A DNA stretch of 64,000 bases from Ipomoea triloba (GCF_003576645.1 NC_044917.1:18493603-18557602); one strand, 5' to 3'. Counted from the first letter of the stretch, positions 1-10,233 are shown. Program-made: numbers and translations. Notes: generated from the letters alone by a model not told the origin.

Positions 1-229
1 AACGAGGATCAATGGGAATTTAAAAAGAGTAACTTTTACCAAAAGTAGCAAGTGGAGCATGGACTCAAGAAAGTGGATTATGGAATATCCACTACCAAAC
101 AAAAGGTTCAAGTTACAAGACCACCACTCCATGAAAAATGCTGAAACGATGCGAGTCCCATACATAGCATGGGAGACAAATTTCAAACGGAATAATTTTC
201 CCTCCAACGGAATTATTCCTTTACTCTCA

Positions 230-237
230 TATAAAAA
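230..237 (+). promoter_or_regulatory. LTR TATA box (putative Pol II promoter)
   Basis: TATAAAAA lies in the LTR about 960 bp before its end. The same site is kept in the 3' LTR copies (near 16846 and 20298) and, as TATATAAG, in the solo LTR near 23407. Conservation across copies and position inside the LTR support it as the retrotransposon promoter. The transcription start was not determined. Confidence 0.5.
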
Positions 238-583
238 GGACGTGAAGACACAAATCAATCACTCAAGGGGGAAATTTTCGTAAGAGATCGGCTCGATTCG
301 AAAATCTTAAGAGGTGTCTATTTCAAACGTTCATGTGCCTGAGCTCAATCCAGAATATCATCCTGATATTCAAAATAGCGAGAAAAACACATCTTAGTGT
401 TTGAGAGAGTTACAAAGCTTAAACTGCTATACATCTAGAAGGTGACCGAAGCTGCTCTACATCGAAGTTGATTCAACGATAGCTTTTGGTCAGATTGGAG
501 CTTGTTACACTCAACTGTGACAACCAAAGGTCCTTGCTTTGGATTAAGCAAGAAGAGGCGGAGTAACCTGGCAGCTGTCTAGT

Positions 584-830
584 GAAGATCCTGAGGCTTG
601 AGGCGGGCTTGGTGATCAAAGCTCAAGTGCTCGAGAGGTGGAGTAACTGGAAGCGGGGAGAAAAACCTGAGGAGGGGCGGAGTAACTTGGAAGCTGTCTT
701 GTGAAGATCCTGAGGCTTGAGGCGGGCTTGCTGATCAAAGCTCAAGTGCTCGATAGGTGGAGTAACAAGAAGCGGGGCGAAAAACCTAAGGCTTGAGGCG
801 GGCTTCGTGATCAAAGCTCAAGCGCTCGAT
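584..830 (+). repeat. Tandem repeat inside the LTR (about 120-bp unit)
   Basis: A unit containing 'GAAGATCCTGAGGCTTGAGG' followed by 'GTGATCAAAGCTCAAG' occurs from 584 and again from 704, with a third shortened unit from about 784. The 3' LTR (17190-17325 and 20642-20777) has one unit fewer. The solo LTR (23755-24005) has three. The array is therefore variable in copy number between LTRs of one family. Confidence 0.75.
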
Positions 831-1197
831 ATTGTACTAAAAGGGAAGTTTTAGTGCAATCCTTCCAGGGAGTTTCTGGAAGAAGAGTGGATGTAGGCGG
901 GTTGGCCGAACCACTTAAAAATCTCTCTCGCATTTACTTTCTGCTTTTATCTCTCGCTATCTAACTCTCGAACTGCACTGCACATAACCGCACCTCTCGA
1001 ACTAACTCAAACTCGTGCTAACTAAAAGGGGATAACCTTTCCGCTGCGCATAAAACTTTGTCTTCATCTTGTGAGGTATCGGACCTAAACATCCTAAGTC
1101 CAATACACACGAGAAGTTGAAAAAGATTTGCAAAATCTTATACAAGTCTATTCACCCCCCCTCTAGACTTGTACCCCATCCCCTTGGGACCAACAAT

Positions 1198-1209
1198 TGG
1201 TATCAGAGC
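1198..1209 (+). promoter_or_regulatory. Primer-binding site (initiator tRNA-Met)
   Basis: TGGTATCAGAGC begins two bases after the LTR end. This is the usual complement of the 3' end of plant initiator tRNA-Met and primes minus-strand synthesis in Copia elements. It fixes both the LTR boundary and the + strand orientation of the element. Confidence 0.93.
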
Positions 1210-1307
1210 AAGTTCTCTGATCGATATAAACCTTTGTTTATATTTCCTAGAGATCCTTCTTTGAAAAACCATTTAAAAATCTTTCAAAGCACGAGATAAT
1301 TTTTAAA

Positions 1308-3755
1308 ATGGATAGCATGTTGTCGAGACATCTTCTTTTTGATCTTAGCAGGTTCGATGACTGGAAAACACGCATGCTTGCGTATCTATCAGCCCTCCAT
1401 GATGAGATGGCCGAGGTTATAACTTTTGGACCAGTCAAGATCTTAATGGTCAATACTGCTGCAGCTCAAACCCAAGACACACAAAAGTACATCCCAAAAC
1501 CAAGGGAAGAATGGACAAGTGATGACAGGAAGAGAAACAACCTGGACAATATTGCCAAGGACATTCTCTTCAGAGCTATAGACGAAACCATCTTCCCAAA
1601 AGTGAGAAAGTGCAAAACTGCAAAAGAGGTATGGGATACTTTGATGTTAATTGGTGAAGGTGACGAACAGGAAAAGGAGAACAAGCTCACCGTGGCCATG
1701 AAGAAGTTCGAGGACTTCAAGATGAAGCCAGGGGAGAGCATCGATAGCATGGAATCTCGGTTCATGAAGCTATCAATCGAGATCAGTGATCTCGAGAAGG
1801 AGATTCCACAAAAGGAGCTAAACCTGAAGGTCTTACGAGGCCTTACCAAGGAGTGGGAAATGAAGGTGATCACAATGCGTGATCACAGGGATTTGAAGAA
1901 CACCACAACCGACCAACTTTTCAGAGATCTCAAAGCCTTCGAATTTGAGATGCTTCCGAGAGATGAGGACGTGGTGGACAGACGGAATGTGGCACTGGTT
2001 GCTGATCAACCATCCACCTCTTCAAGGTCAGATCCTAATCCCACTAATATGTTATCTGACGAACAGTTTGCTCTCTTCATGAGGAAATTCAGGAAATTCA
2101 TGAGGAAGTCAACGGAGAGCAACACAAGTTCACCTTCCTCCTCAAGAAGGAACAATGAGAAACATTCATCCAGAAGGATAGAGGAGGAAAATCAGGGTCT
2201 CTGCTACAACTGCAGGAGACCAGGGCACTTCAAGGCTGAATGTCCTTACCCTATGGTAAGTAAGTATCAAGGCCAAGAAGGCAGGGATTCCAGGAGAAAG
2301 GAGGAATCCAAAGAGAAGCCAGCACAAAGTGGCTTCAAGGGAGACTCAAGGAAACATCTGCGTAGAAAGGCGCTTGTTGCTGAGGAACTCGAGAGAGCAA
2401 TCGAGGAGTCCGAGACATCGAGCTCCAGTGAAGGCAGCAGCAGCTCAGAAGATGAGAGGGGACTCATCTGCTTATACACCGAGGAAGAAGAGGATCAATG
2501 TCTAATGGCCATTGACAATGAGGTAACCTCCACTTCCACTTCTCGCTGCTCTACCTCTACCTCTCGTTGTTCTTCGTTCAGAAGCGATGAAGATCCCTTT
2601 GAGATGCTTGAAACACTTAAAAGGGATCTCGGTATCGCTAACAGCACTCATGCCAAAATCTGGGAAGAAAACAGCAAGCTAACCGCTGAAAGAGATATGC
2701 TTAAGAATGTCTCGAAAGAGAATTCGGAGCTAACTCTCAAAGTAAGTGAGTTAGAAGCCAAAGTAATCCTACTGGCTGAAGAGTGCAAAGCTCGAGAGAC
2801 CAGAGAGCTTAATCTTAGAAAGGTCATAGCATCATACACGAATTCCTCCAAAGCTATGGAGAAAATGGTAAATGATCACAGACCTACTAGTGATAGAACC
2901 GGTCTAGGGTTCCGTCAAGACTGTCTCTCGAGAGATAAACAGACCAATGGTTTGGGAACTTCAAATAATGGAGGATCTCAACCCAAACCAAACAAAGGTC
3001 ATAAAAGACCAACAGAAAAGACCAGAGTAGCTATTCATAAACCGTCCCTATACACCAGCAATGGAAAGTATAGGAAAGCTACGAAGAATGGCCGGGTAAA
3101 CAATATCGAGAAATCACCTTGCTATCTCTCGCAAGGCCATTCCAAGTACAAAAGGAGCTACATTCCATATAATGCGCCTCAAGGCAAATATGGATGGTCT
3201 GAGATCCATTATAATGCGCCTCAAGGCAAATATGGATGGTCTGAGATCCATAGAGTTGCGCCTCAAGGCAAATATGGATGGTCTGAGATCCATAGAGTTG
3301 GGAACTCACGGATGGAGAAAGGGTCTGAGATCCATAGAGTTGGGAACTCACGGATGGAGAAAGGCAGACTCTATCCATCTAGTGAGAACTCACGGATGGA
3401 GAAAGGCAGACTCTATCCATCTAGTGAGAATTGGTCATCGAATCATAATTTCTGGAAGAAACCTCACTTCCATTGGTCATCGAATCATAATTTCTGGAAG
3501 AAACCTCACTTCCAACAATTTCACATGACCAAACAGCGTATGAAAGGCATGGTGCATAAGCCAATCGAAAAGTCTATACCTAAGTTGATTTATGCACCAA
3601 AGAGGCCCAAAACCTTTGCTAGCATTCCTTATGATTATCAAACGTATAATGGCTACATTGCACCTAGGCCCGGAGTAATGGGTCCAAGGTATAAATGGAT
3701 GCCTAAACTTACTAACCAACCAGGACCCAAAGTTTGGGTACCTAAATCTGCTTGA
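1308..3755 (+). CDS. Gag polyprotein of SIRE-type Copia element
   Basis: The 815-residue frame encodes capsid and nucleocapsid. The N-terminal 230 residues resemble the plant Copia capsid domain (FDDWKTRM, then AKEVWDTL and LRGLTKEWEMKV). A CCHC zinc knuckle follows (C299-x2-C302-x4-H307-x4-C312), then basic and Ser/Glu-rich stretches and a probable coiled coil (about residues 435-520). The C-terminal block at 3168-3520 repeats short peptides in an overlapping, shifting pattern and is probably an assembly artefact, so the true protein should be shorter. The frame ends with TGA at 3753-3755. The protease continues in the -1 frame, so either a programmed shift or a one-base lesion separates them. 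Start chosen at the first ATG after the primer site, just before the conserved capsid region. Confidence 0.88.
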   Translation: MDSMLSRHLLFDLSRFDDWKTRMLAYLSALHDEMAEVITFGPVKILMVNTAAAQTQDTQKYIPKPREEWTSDDRKRNNLDNIAKDILFRAIDETIFPKVRKCKTAKEVWDTLMLIGEGDEQEKENKLTVAMKKFEDFKMKPGESIDSMESRFMKLSIEISDLEKEIPQKELNLKVLRGLTKEWEMKVITMRDHRDLKNTTTDQLFRDLKAFEFEMLPRDEDVVDRRNVALVADQPSTSSRSDPNPTNMLSDEQFALFMRKFRKFMRKSTESNTSSPSSSRRNNEKHSSRRIEEENQGLCYNCRRPGHFKAECPYPMVSKYQGQEGRDSRRKEESKEKPAQSGFKGDSRKHLRRKALVAEELERAIEESETSSSSEGSSSSEDERGLICLYTEEEEDQCLMAIDNEVTSTSTSRCSTSTSRCSSFRSDEDPFEMLETLKRDLGIANSTHAKIWEENSKLTAERDMLKNVSKENSELTLKVSELEAKVILLAEECKARETRELNLRKVIASYTNSSKAMEKMVNDHRPTSDRTGLGFRQDCLSRDKQTNGLGTSNNGGSQPKPNKGHKRPTEKTRVAIHKPSLYTSNGKYRKATKNGRVNNIEKSPCYLSQGHSKYKRSYIPYNAPQGKYGWSEIHYNAPQGKYGWSEIHRVAPQGKYGWSEIHRVGNSRMEKGSEIHRVGNSRMEKGRLYPSSENSRMEKGRLYPSSENWSSNHNFWKKPHFHWSSNHNFWKKPHFQQFHMTKQRMKGMVHKPIEKSIPKLIYAPKRPKTFASIPYDYQTYNGYIAPRPGVMGPRYKWMPKLTNQPGPKVWVPKSA
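3168..3520 (+). repeat. Overlapping 'stutter' repeats in gag (probable assembly artefact)
   Basis: A 42-bp segment (3168-3209) is repeated exactly at 3210-3251. Then overlapping pieces repeat in pairs, each pair shifted to the right (AB AB, BC BC, CD CD). Collapsing them gives one smooth, non-repetitive reading. The same shifting pattern occurs at four other unrelated places in the window, which argues against biology. Confidence 0.7.
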
Positions 3756-4030
3756 TCTACTTGCAGGACACCAGGGACACATGGTTCATTGACAGTGGAT
3801 GTTCGAGACATATGACGGGAAACTTAACATTGCTAGAGAACATCCATCCTATCGAAGGTCCCCTGGTGACATTTGGAGACAACGAGAAGAAAGGACGTAC
3901 AAAGGCTGTTGGTGAAGTTCATAAAAATGAATTGGTGATCAAGGGGGTATCCTACGTTGAGGGGCTCAAATTCAACCTCCTTAGCACAAGCCAGTTCTGT
4001 GACAAGGGCTACAGAGTAATCTTCACCTAA
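3752..4030 (+). pseudogene. Copia aspartic protease region
   Basis: The translation holds the retroviral-type aspartic protease motif DSGCSRHMTG preceded by TWFI, and further on the conserved LKFNLLSTSQFCDKGY. It lies in the -1 frame relative to gag. An in-frame TAA (4028-4030) follows YRVIFT, and the same frame then runs on into the integrase region. The protease is recognisable, but as assembled it cannot be made as one product with integrase without readthrough. Confidence 0.85.
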
Positions 4031-5522
4031 GGCAAGTGCCAAATCATACAAGAGGAATCTCTCGAAGTCGTCCTGGAAGCAGCAAGGAAAGGAACCATGT
4101 ACATAGTGGATTGGAGATCTGCCAAAAGGAAAGGAACCATGTACATAGTGGATTGGAGATCTGCCAAACCGAAAGGAACCATGTACATAGTGGATTGGAG
4201 ATCTGCCAAACCAAAAGGAACCATGTACATAGTGGATTGGAGATCTGCCAAACCATCCCTAACCATGTACATAGTGGATTGGAGATCTGCCAAACCATCC
4301 CTGTGTATGCTGGCAAGGAGCAGGGAAGACTTATGCTGGGATTGGCACAGTAAGCTTAGCCATCTGAACTTCAAAACTATCAACAAGCTTACTAAGAGGA
4401 ACCTTATGGAAGGACTGCCCAAAGTTACGTTTCGAAAGGACAACATTTGTGAGGCATGTCAACGCTGCAAACAGACCAAATCCTCTTTCAAAGCCAAAGC
4501 CGAGACATCATCTACTAGACCACTAAGTCTTCTCCATATGGACTTATTTGGCCCAGTAGACCCACCCAGCATGAGAGGAAGAAAGTACACTCTTGTGGTA
4601 GTAGATGACTACACAAGATTCACCTGGACCGTGTTCTTAACCAAGAAAAGCGAGATAAAAGTTGCCTTACCAAACCTTCTGAAGCAGGTTCAAATTGAAA
4701 AGGATGTCTCGATACTAAAGATTCGGTCAGATCAAGGTGGAGAGTTCGTTAATCAAGTTATCGAGAGCTACTGCAACGAAAACGATATTCATCATCAATT
4801 GTCAGCTGCTCGAACGCCTCAACAGAACGGAGTTGCTGAAAGAAGGAACAGAACTCTCAAGGAAGCCGCAAGGACCATCCTCTCGCAAGCTAACATACCT
4901 CAAGGATTTTGGGCAGAAGCAATCAACACAGCGTGCTATACCCAAAATCGGTCCTTGATCGTGAAAGGAGTTGGAAAGACTCCATATGAGTTGTGGAATG
5001 GAAGGAAACCGGATGTAAGCTACTTCCACACATTCGGGTGCAAATGCTATGTCCACAACAATGGGAAAACTCAGCTAAGAACCTTTGATGAAAAGGCAGA
5101 TGATGGAGTATTTCTGGGATACTCATCAACCAGTAAAGCTTTCAGAGTCTTCAACAAGCGAAGGTTGGTGGTTGAAGAATCCATACATGTCTCTTTTGAT
5201 GATAGAGCATCAACAGATCAACTATCAAAGTCAATGGAAGCAGCTGAGGAAGCTCAGTCGGAGTCAATCGAGAGATTAGAATCACCTCTCGATGGGAAGA
5301 AACCGATAGTTCGAGACATAGCGGAACTCCCGTCAGAATCAGATGATGAAGAGCCTACCAAGAAGAAAGCTCTTGACTCAGTTGATTCGATCCAGATCAT
5401 AGATGCTCAATCCACATCTCAACCTTCAACGGAAGTGTCAACTGAGGAGCCACAACACGACCTAAGATGGCTGAGAAGTCACCCTGCTGATCAAGTGATT
5501 GGAGATGTACGTGACAGAGTTC
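4031..5522 (+). pseudogene. Copia integrase region, first assembled copy
   Basis: After the TAA, the frame holds an HHCC zinc domain (H-x4-H in WHSKLSHLNF; CEACQRC) and the integrase core: the first Asp in LHMDLFGPV, the second in RSDQGGEF, and Glu in TPQQNGVAERR. The expected GKTPYELW and DEKADDGVFLGYS motifs follow. It would join cDNA to host DNA. A stutter of five partly overlapping units lies at 4095-4300. The stretch ends at a single N (5523), after which most of the domain is repeated exactly. Confidence 0.88.
4095..4300 (+). repeat. Stutter repeat before the integrase zinc domain (probable artefact)
   Basis: A 36-bp core (ACCATGTACATAGTGGATTG and onward) is present five times, with only the right-hand flank changing step by step. 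Related Copia proteins have a single copy of this stretch between protease and integrase. The reading frame stays open because the unit length is a multiple of three. Confidence 0.65.
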
Positions 5523-5523
5523 N

Positions 5524-6758
5524 TACATAGTGGATTGGAGATCTGCCAAACCATCCCTGTGTATGCTGGCAAGGAGCAGGGAAGACTTATGCTGGGATTG
5601 GCACAGTAAGCTTAGCCATCTGAACTTCAAAACTATCAACAAGCTTACTAAGAGGAACCTTATGGAAGGACTGCCCAAAGTTACGTTTCGAAAGGACAAC
5701 ATTTGTGAGGCATGTCAACGCTGCAAACAGACCAAATCCTCTTTCAAAGCCAAAGCCGAGACATCATCTACTAGACCACTAAGTCTTCTCCATATGGACT
5801 TATTTGGCCCAGTAGACCCACCCAGCATGAGAGGAAGAAAGTACACTCTTGTGGTAGTAGATGACTACACAAGATTCACCTGGACCGTGTTCTTAACCAA
5901 GAAAAGCGAGATAAAAGTTGCCTTACCAAACCTTCTGAAGCAGGTTCAAATTGAAAAGGATGTCTCGATACTAAAGATTCGGTCAGATCAAGGTGGAGAG
6001 TTCGTTAATCAAGTTATCGAGAGCTACTGCAACGAAAACGATATTCATCATCAATTGTCAGCTGCTCGAACGCCTCAACAGAACGGAGTTGCTGAAAGAA
6101 GGAACAGAACTCTCAAGGAAGCCGCAAGGACCATCCTCTCGCAAGCTAACATACCTCAAGGATTTTGGGCAGAAGCAATCAACACAGCGTGCTATACCCA
6201 AAATCGGTCCTTGATCGTGAAAGGAGTTGGAAAGACTCCATATGAGTTGTGGAATGGAAGGAAACCGGATGTAAGCTACTTCCACACATTCGGGTGCAAA
6301 TGCTATGTCCACAACAATGGGAAAACTCAGCTAAGAACCTTTGATGAAAAGGCAGATGATGGAGTATTTCTGGGATACTCATCAACCAGTAAAGCTTTCA
6401 GAGTCTTCAACAAGCGAAGGTTGGTGGTTGAAGAATCCATACATGTCTCTTTTGATGATAGAGCATCAACAGATCAACTATCAAAGTCAATGGAAGCAGC
6501 TGAGGAAGCTCAGTCGGAGTCAATCGAGAGATTAGAATCACCTCTCGATGGGAAGAAACCGATAGTTCGAGACATAGCGGAACTCCCGTCAGAATCAGAT
6601 GATGAAGAGCCTACCAAGAAGAAAGCTCTTGACTCAGTTGATTCGATCCAGATCATAGATGCTCAATCCACATCTCAACCTTCAACGGAAGTGTCAACTG
6701 AGGAGCCACAACACGACCTAAGATGGCTGAGAAGTCACCCTGCTGATCAAGTGATTGG
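5524..6758 (+). repeat. Exact second copy of the integrase region between single Ns (assembly duplication)
   Basis: Bases 5524-6758 repeat 4268-5502 at a constant offset of 1256, with no difference seen. The copy is bounded by single Ns at 5523 and 6759. This is the signature of two overlapping contigs joined end to end instead of merged. It should be counted once when reading the element. Confidence 0.88.
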
Positions 6759-6759
6759 N

Positions 6760-8312
6760 TGTTTGCTTGCTTTCTATCTCAAATTGAGCCTAAGGTGATC
6801 GATGAGGCTCTATGTGATCCAGATTGGGTACAAGCCATGCAAGAGGAACTTCATCAGTTTGAACGGAACGATGTTTGGGAACTAGTTCCGAGACCTCATC
6901 ATCAGAATGTCATTGGTACAAAGTGGGTTTTCAGAAACAAGATGAATGAGGATGAAGTTATTGTTAGGAACAAGGCCAGACTTGTTGCCAAAGGTTATTG
7001 TCAGGAGGAAGGAATAGATTTTGATGAAACCTTCGCTCCAGTGGCACGTCTCGAAGCCATACGCATCTTTCTCGCATATGCCGCCTTCAAAGACTTTAAA
7101 GTATATCAAATGGATGTCAAGAGCGCTTTTCTGAACGGACTTCTCGAAGAAGAGGTGTATGTTGAACAACCTCCGGGTTTCTTGAAGGACGTGGGAGCTG
7201 ACAAAGTATACAAGTTGAAGAAGGCACTTTACGGCTTAAAACAAGCTCCGAGAGCTTGGTATGACACCTTATCCTCTTTTCTACTTTAGTGTGGGTTCAC
7301 CAAAGGCCTAGTGGACAAAACATTGTTTAGAATTAAGGATGAGGATCACATCTTATTGGTGCAAATCTATGTGGACGATATCATTTTTGGAAGCACCAAT
7401 CCAGACTTGTGCGAGAAGTTCTCCAGGTTGATGAAGGGGAAGTTCGAGATGAGCATGATGGGAGAACTCAACTACTTCCTTGGATTACAAGTGAGACAGC
7501 TTAAGGAAGGTATCTTCATCAATCAGGAGAAATACACCAAGGATCTGCTCAGAAAATACAACATAGAAGGGAAATCCTCAGTCAAAGTACCCATGGGAAC
7601 CTCTCTACGTATCGATGTCGACAGTGAAGGTCGAGAGGTCGATCAAACTACATATCGAGGTATCATCGGATCTCTTCTTTATTTAACTGCTAGTAGACCA
7701 TATATATCCTTTGCAGTAGGTGTATGTGCTAGATTTCAGGCAAGTCCTAAGGAAAGTCACTTAAATGCATCTAAAAAGATCCTTAGGTATCTCAAAGGTA
7801 CGCAAAGTGTTGGACTTTGGTATTCGAGAGGTGGATCTTTCGAACTTATGGGATATTCAGATGCGGACTTTGCCGGTTGTAAAATAGATCGAAAGAGCAC
7901 ATCAGGGACATGTCAGTTTCTAGGTGGAAGACTTGTCTCATGGTTTAGCAAGAAACAGCATTCGATAGCTACAAGCACCGCTGAGGCAGAATATGTAGCA
8001 GCTGGAAGTTGCTGTGCTCAGGTTTTATGGATGAAGCAACAACTACTGGATTATGGTGTTGAATGTAAAGAAGTTAAGATCATGTGTGACAACACAAGTG
8101 CTATAGCTATCACTCAGAATCCAGTATTACATTCAAGAACAAAACACATTGATATCAAGTATCACTTCATCCGAGACCATGTTGAGAAAAAGGATATAAC
8201 TTTGGAATACGTTGCAACGGAGGAGCAACTAGCAGATATTTTCACAAAAGCGTTATGTGAAAATAGATTCTCTCAACTAAGGTTAGAATTGGGAATGATA
8301 GAATTGGGATGA
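6760..8312 (+). pseudogene. Copia reverse transcriptase and RNase H
   Basis: The region opens with [16 protein letters not shown] and reads through the Copia RT ([49 protein letters not shown]; catalytic YVDDIIFGS near 7368-7395). RNase H follows (YSDADFAGCKIDRKSTSG; STAEAEYVAA; RTKHIDIKYHFIRDH). A TAG at 7287-7289 interrupts RT just before CGFTKGLVDKTLF, and the frame continues unchanged after it. The 5' end is lost at the single-N join 6759. The product would copy the element RNA and degrade the template. As assembled it is one point mutation away from open. Confidence 0.9.
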
Positions 8313-8465
8313 ATGATCAAATCTTATCTTCTTGTATTTAGTGCCATGAACTGTTTCGCATGTGAGGGGCGGTTTCATCAACTTTATGGCAGCTTTGGAG
8401 TTACACAGCATTGAATGGTCATTCATATGGCATCCCGTGACTCAACAGTGGTAACCTTTTTGGGC

Positions 8466-8474
8466 TATAAATAG
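8466..8474 (+). promoter_or_regulatory. TATA box inside the Copia element (putative)
   Basis: GGCTATAAATAGAAGG is a textbook plant TATA context, 29 bp upstream of the first ATG (8495) of a short ORF. It could drive a subgenomic transcript of the region downstream of pol. No transcript evidence is available. Confidence 0.35.
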
Positions 8475-8511
8475 AAGGGTTTTCTCATCAGTTTATGTCA
8501 TCGACTTCTTC

Positions 8512-8883
8512 ATGGAAAAGAAGAAAAGAAAAGACGATGTACCGTTCTGGTATAGAGGGAGAAAATCAGCAACGAAATCCAAAGACTTTCAAGGAGAGAA
8601 CTATCCAGAATCAACGAAGAGTGAACAGATTACGGAGCTTCCTGATAATCCAAGCAAGCATCCTATTCCCATCCAAGGTGAATGGATCCCCAAATGCGAG
8701 GAGATCCACAACGATGGGATACTGGAGTCAGGAGGAGAGTCTTGCACAAGTGGGACTCCTACCGCTGCACATTCTGGAAAAGGACCTCCCTCAACCAAAT
8801 GGAGAACCAAGGGAAAGGGAGATGAAGCCTGTGAGGAAGGCAGCAGCGGAGAGAAGAACAAGAAGGGGAGTAGCCACCTCTAG
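8512..8883 (+). CDS. Short hypothetical ORF after pol (123 aa)
   Basis: The frame encodes a hydrophilic, Lys/Glu/Gly-rich protein with no domain I recognise. An overlapping frame (8495-8920) is also open, so only one or neither is real. It lies directly downstream of the TATA box at 8466. Its position is where SIRE-type elements carry extra ORFs, but no function can be assigned. Confidence 0.25.
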   Translation: MEKKKRKDDVPFWYRGRKSATKSKDFQGENYPESTKSEQITELPDNPSKHPIPIQGEWIPKCEEIHNDGILESGGESCTSGTPTAAHSGKGPPSTKWRTKGKGDEACEEGSSGEKNKKGSSHL

Positions 8884-9218
8884 TTCTGTTATTAGGAGAA
8901 ATAGGATTTTAGATGGCTAGTTCCTGTTCTAACGATAGATTCCTATTAGGCTATCCAAGGCCAAACAAAAGTTTCTATGGAATCTAATAGGATATTGATT
9001 CATATGTAATGTTTTCGAAAATCACTAAATGAACTTAAGAAAATGTTCCAAGTGATATCTTTTGATGAATCAATCTTGTCTCCGTATCGCAATCTGTGTT
9101 CGAAAGGTAGTTCGAGAGGTACATGTTCAGTTTGCCTTTTTGTATTATGTCTCGAAGAAGGGTAGTTCGAGAGATCACTTCAAAAGATATCAAACTGACT
9201 ATCTACGTATCTCTAAAT

Positions 9219-9339
9219 GGAGGAATAAGGAGGGTTAGGGATCAATCACTCAAGGGGAAGATCCTTAACCACAGGAATGCTCAGATGGAGGAATAAGGAG
9301 GTTTAGGGATCAATCACTCAGGGGGAAGATCCTTAAACT
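9219..9339 (+). repeat. Direct repeat with PPT-like core, about 68-bp period
   Basis: Two copies of a segment beginning GGAGGAATAAGGAGG and ending GAAGATCCTTAA lie at 9219-9271 and 9287-9339, with a few differences. Both contain AATCACTCA followed by a G-rich tract, as does the LTR near 258-277. Confidence 0.7.
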
Positions 9340-9478
9340 AGCAAAGTCGAGAGTTTACCTTCGAGAGGTAAAACAAATGAGCTCAACGGATATATGTGGA
9401 ATGGCTAACTTTGAGCATTAATGTTAGCCACGTGGTCTTCGGTTATTGACGGTTTTCCGCTCTTAAAGGCATTATCTN

Positions 9479-9652
9479 TGAAAAGTCTTTTGAAAATATT
9501 TTCAAAGCACGAAAAAAAAATTTTAAAATAGATAGCATGTTGTCGAGACATCTTCTCTTTGATCTTAGCAGGTTCGATGACTGGAAAACACGCATGCTTG
9601 CGTATCTATCAGCCCTCCATGATGAGATGGCCGAAGTAATAACATCTGGACC
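9479..9652 (+). repeat. Interleaved gag fragment 1 (misjoined contig)
   Basis: This piece matches the start of gag (about 1262-1432) with a few base differences. It is bounded by single Ns at 9478 and 9653. The sequence just before it (about 30 bases from TTGACGGTTTTCCGC) is repeated just after it, so a contig of another element copy was inserted into a continuous sequence. Confidence 0.8.
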
Positions 9653-9691
9653 NTTGACGGTTTTCCGCTCTTAAAGGCATTATCTTGATAA

Positions 9692-9703
9692 GTGGAAGCA
9701 TGC
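9692..9703 (+). promoter_or_regulatory. Internal TATA box ahead of the third ORF (putative)
   Basis: CCTATATATAAATATC lies about 320 bp upstream of an ATG (10014) in a good context (ACAATGGCG). The intervening stretch is C-rich and free of long ORFs, like a plant 5' leader. This suggests separate expression of the third ORF. Confidence 0.35.
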
Positions 9704-10051
9704 CTATATATAAATATCATCTCTTTAAATCCCACTATCCAAAACCATATTATATCTTACCAAAATACCCTTACCATATCTTACAAACATAACCGTTATA
9801 AAGGGTATTTCTGACCTTTAAATTCTTTTAAATTAACCGGGATCCCTTTTTCGTGTCAAGCTCTCAACCCTACCCATATATCCAACCCGAATCCACATGA
9901 TATAAAAGCCAAATTATTCTTCCTTACCCGGATTCAAGCTCAAACCGAATACCCAAAACCCCCAAATCCTAAACACTGTACACATTCCCTCCAAAACCTC
10001 AAATCTGTCAACAATGGCGTCCGAATCCTCCACATCAACCTCATCTTCCGN

Positions 10052-10233
10052 AGATGAGGACGTGGTGGACAGACGGAATGTGGCACTGGTTGCGGACCAA
10101 CCAACCACCTCCTCAAGGTCAGATTCTAATCCCATTGATTTTTTATCTGATGAACAGTTTGCTTTCTTCATAAGAAAATTCAGGAAATTTATGAAGAAGA
10201 CACCGGAAAGCAATACAAGTTCACCTTCCTCCT
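10052..10233 (+). repeat. Interleaved gag fragment 2 (misjoined contig)
   Basis: The fragment matches gag around 1965-2145 with several substitutions. It is bounded by Ns at 10051 and 10234. About 40 bases (from TCAACAATGGCGTCC) are duplicated on either side of it. Confidence 0.8.

Larger units (their letters stand above)
1..1195 (+). mobile_element. 5' LTR (partial) of SIRE-type Copia element
   Basis: This is the right-hand part of a long LTR of about 1.8 kb. Base 1 corresponds to position 592 of the LTR copy that starts at 16026, so the TG end lies outside the window. It ends in CCAACA at 1195, directly before the primer-binding site. It contains a TATA box (230-237) and an internal tandem repeat (584-830). 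Against the 3' LTR copy it differs by scattered substitutions and small indels (for example around 288-300 and 333-345), so the two LTRs have diverged only slightly since insertion. The small ORFs here are not coding. Confidence 0.9.
8313..9477 (+). other. Spacer between RNase H and the third ORF of the Copia element
   Basis: This stretch follows the pol stop. It holds a good TATA box (8466-8474), a short Lys/Glu-rich ORF (8512-8883), several copies of the TCGAGAG word (9100-9370) and a roughly 68-bp direct repeat (9219-9271 and 9287-9339) containing CAATCACTCA followed by GGGGAAGATCC, which resembles the polypurine tract. I see no recognised domain. Confidence 0.55.

Noticed and set aside
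3079..3378. Repetitive peptides on both strands in gag, resembling a repeat-domain protein
   Set aside because: They come from the shifting stutter pattern seen at several unrelated loci; a collapsed reading gives an ordinary Copia gag.
8495..8920. 141-residue overlapping ORF after pol
   Set aside because: It overlaps the 123-residue frame in another phase, and neither shows a domain; only one was listed, with low confidence.
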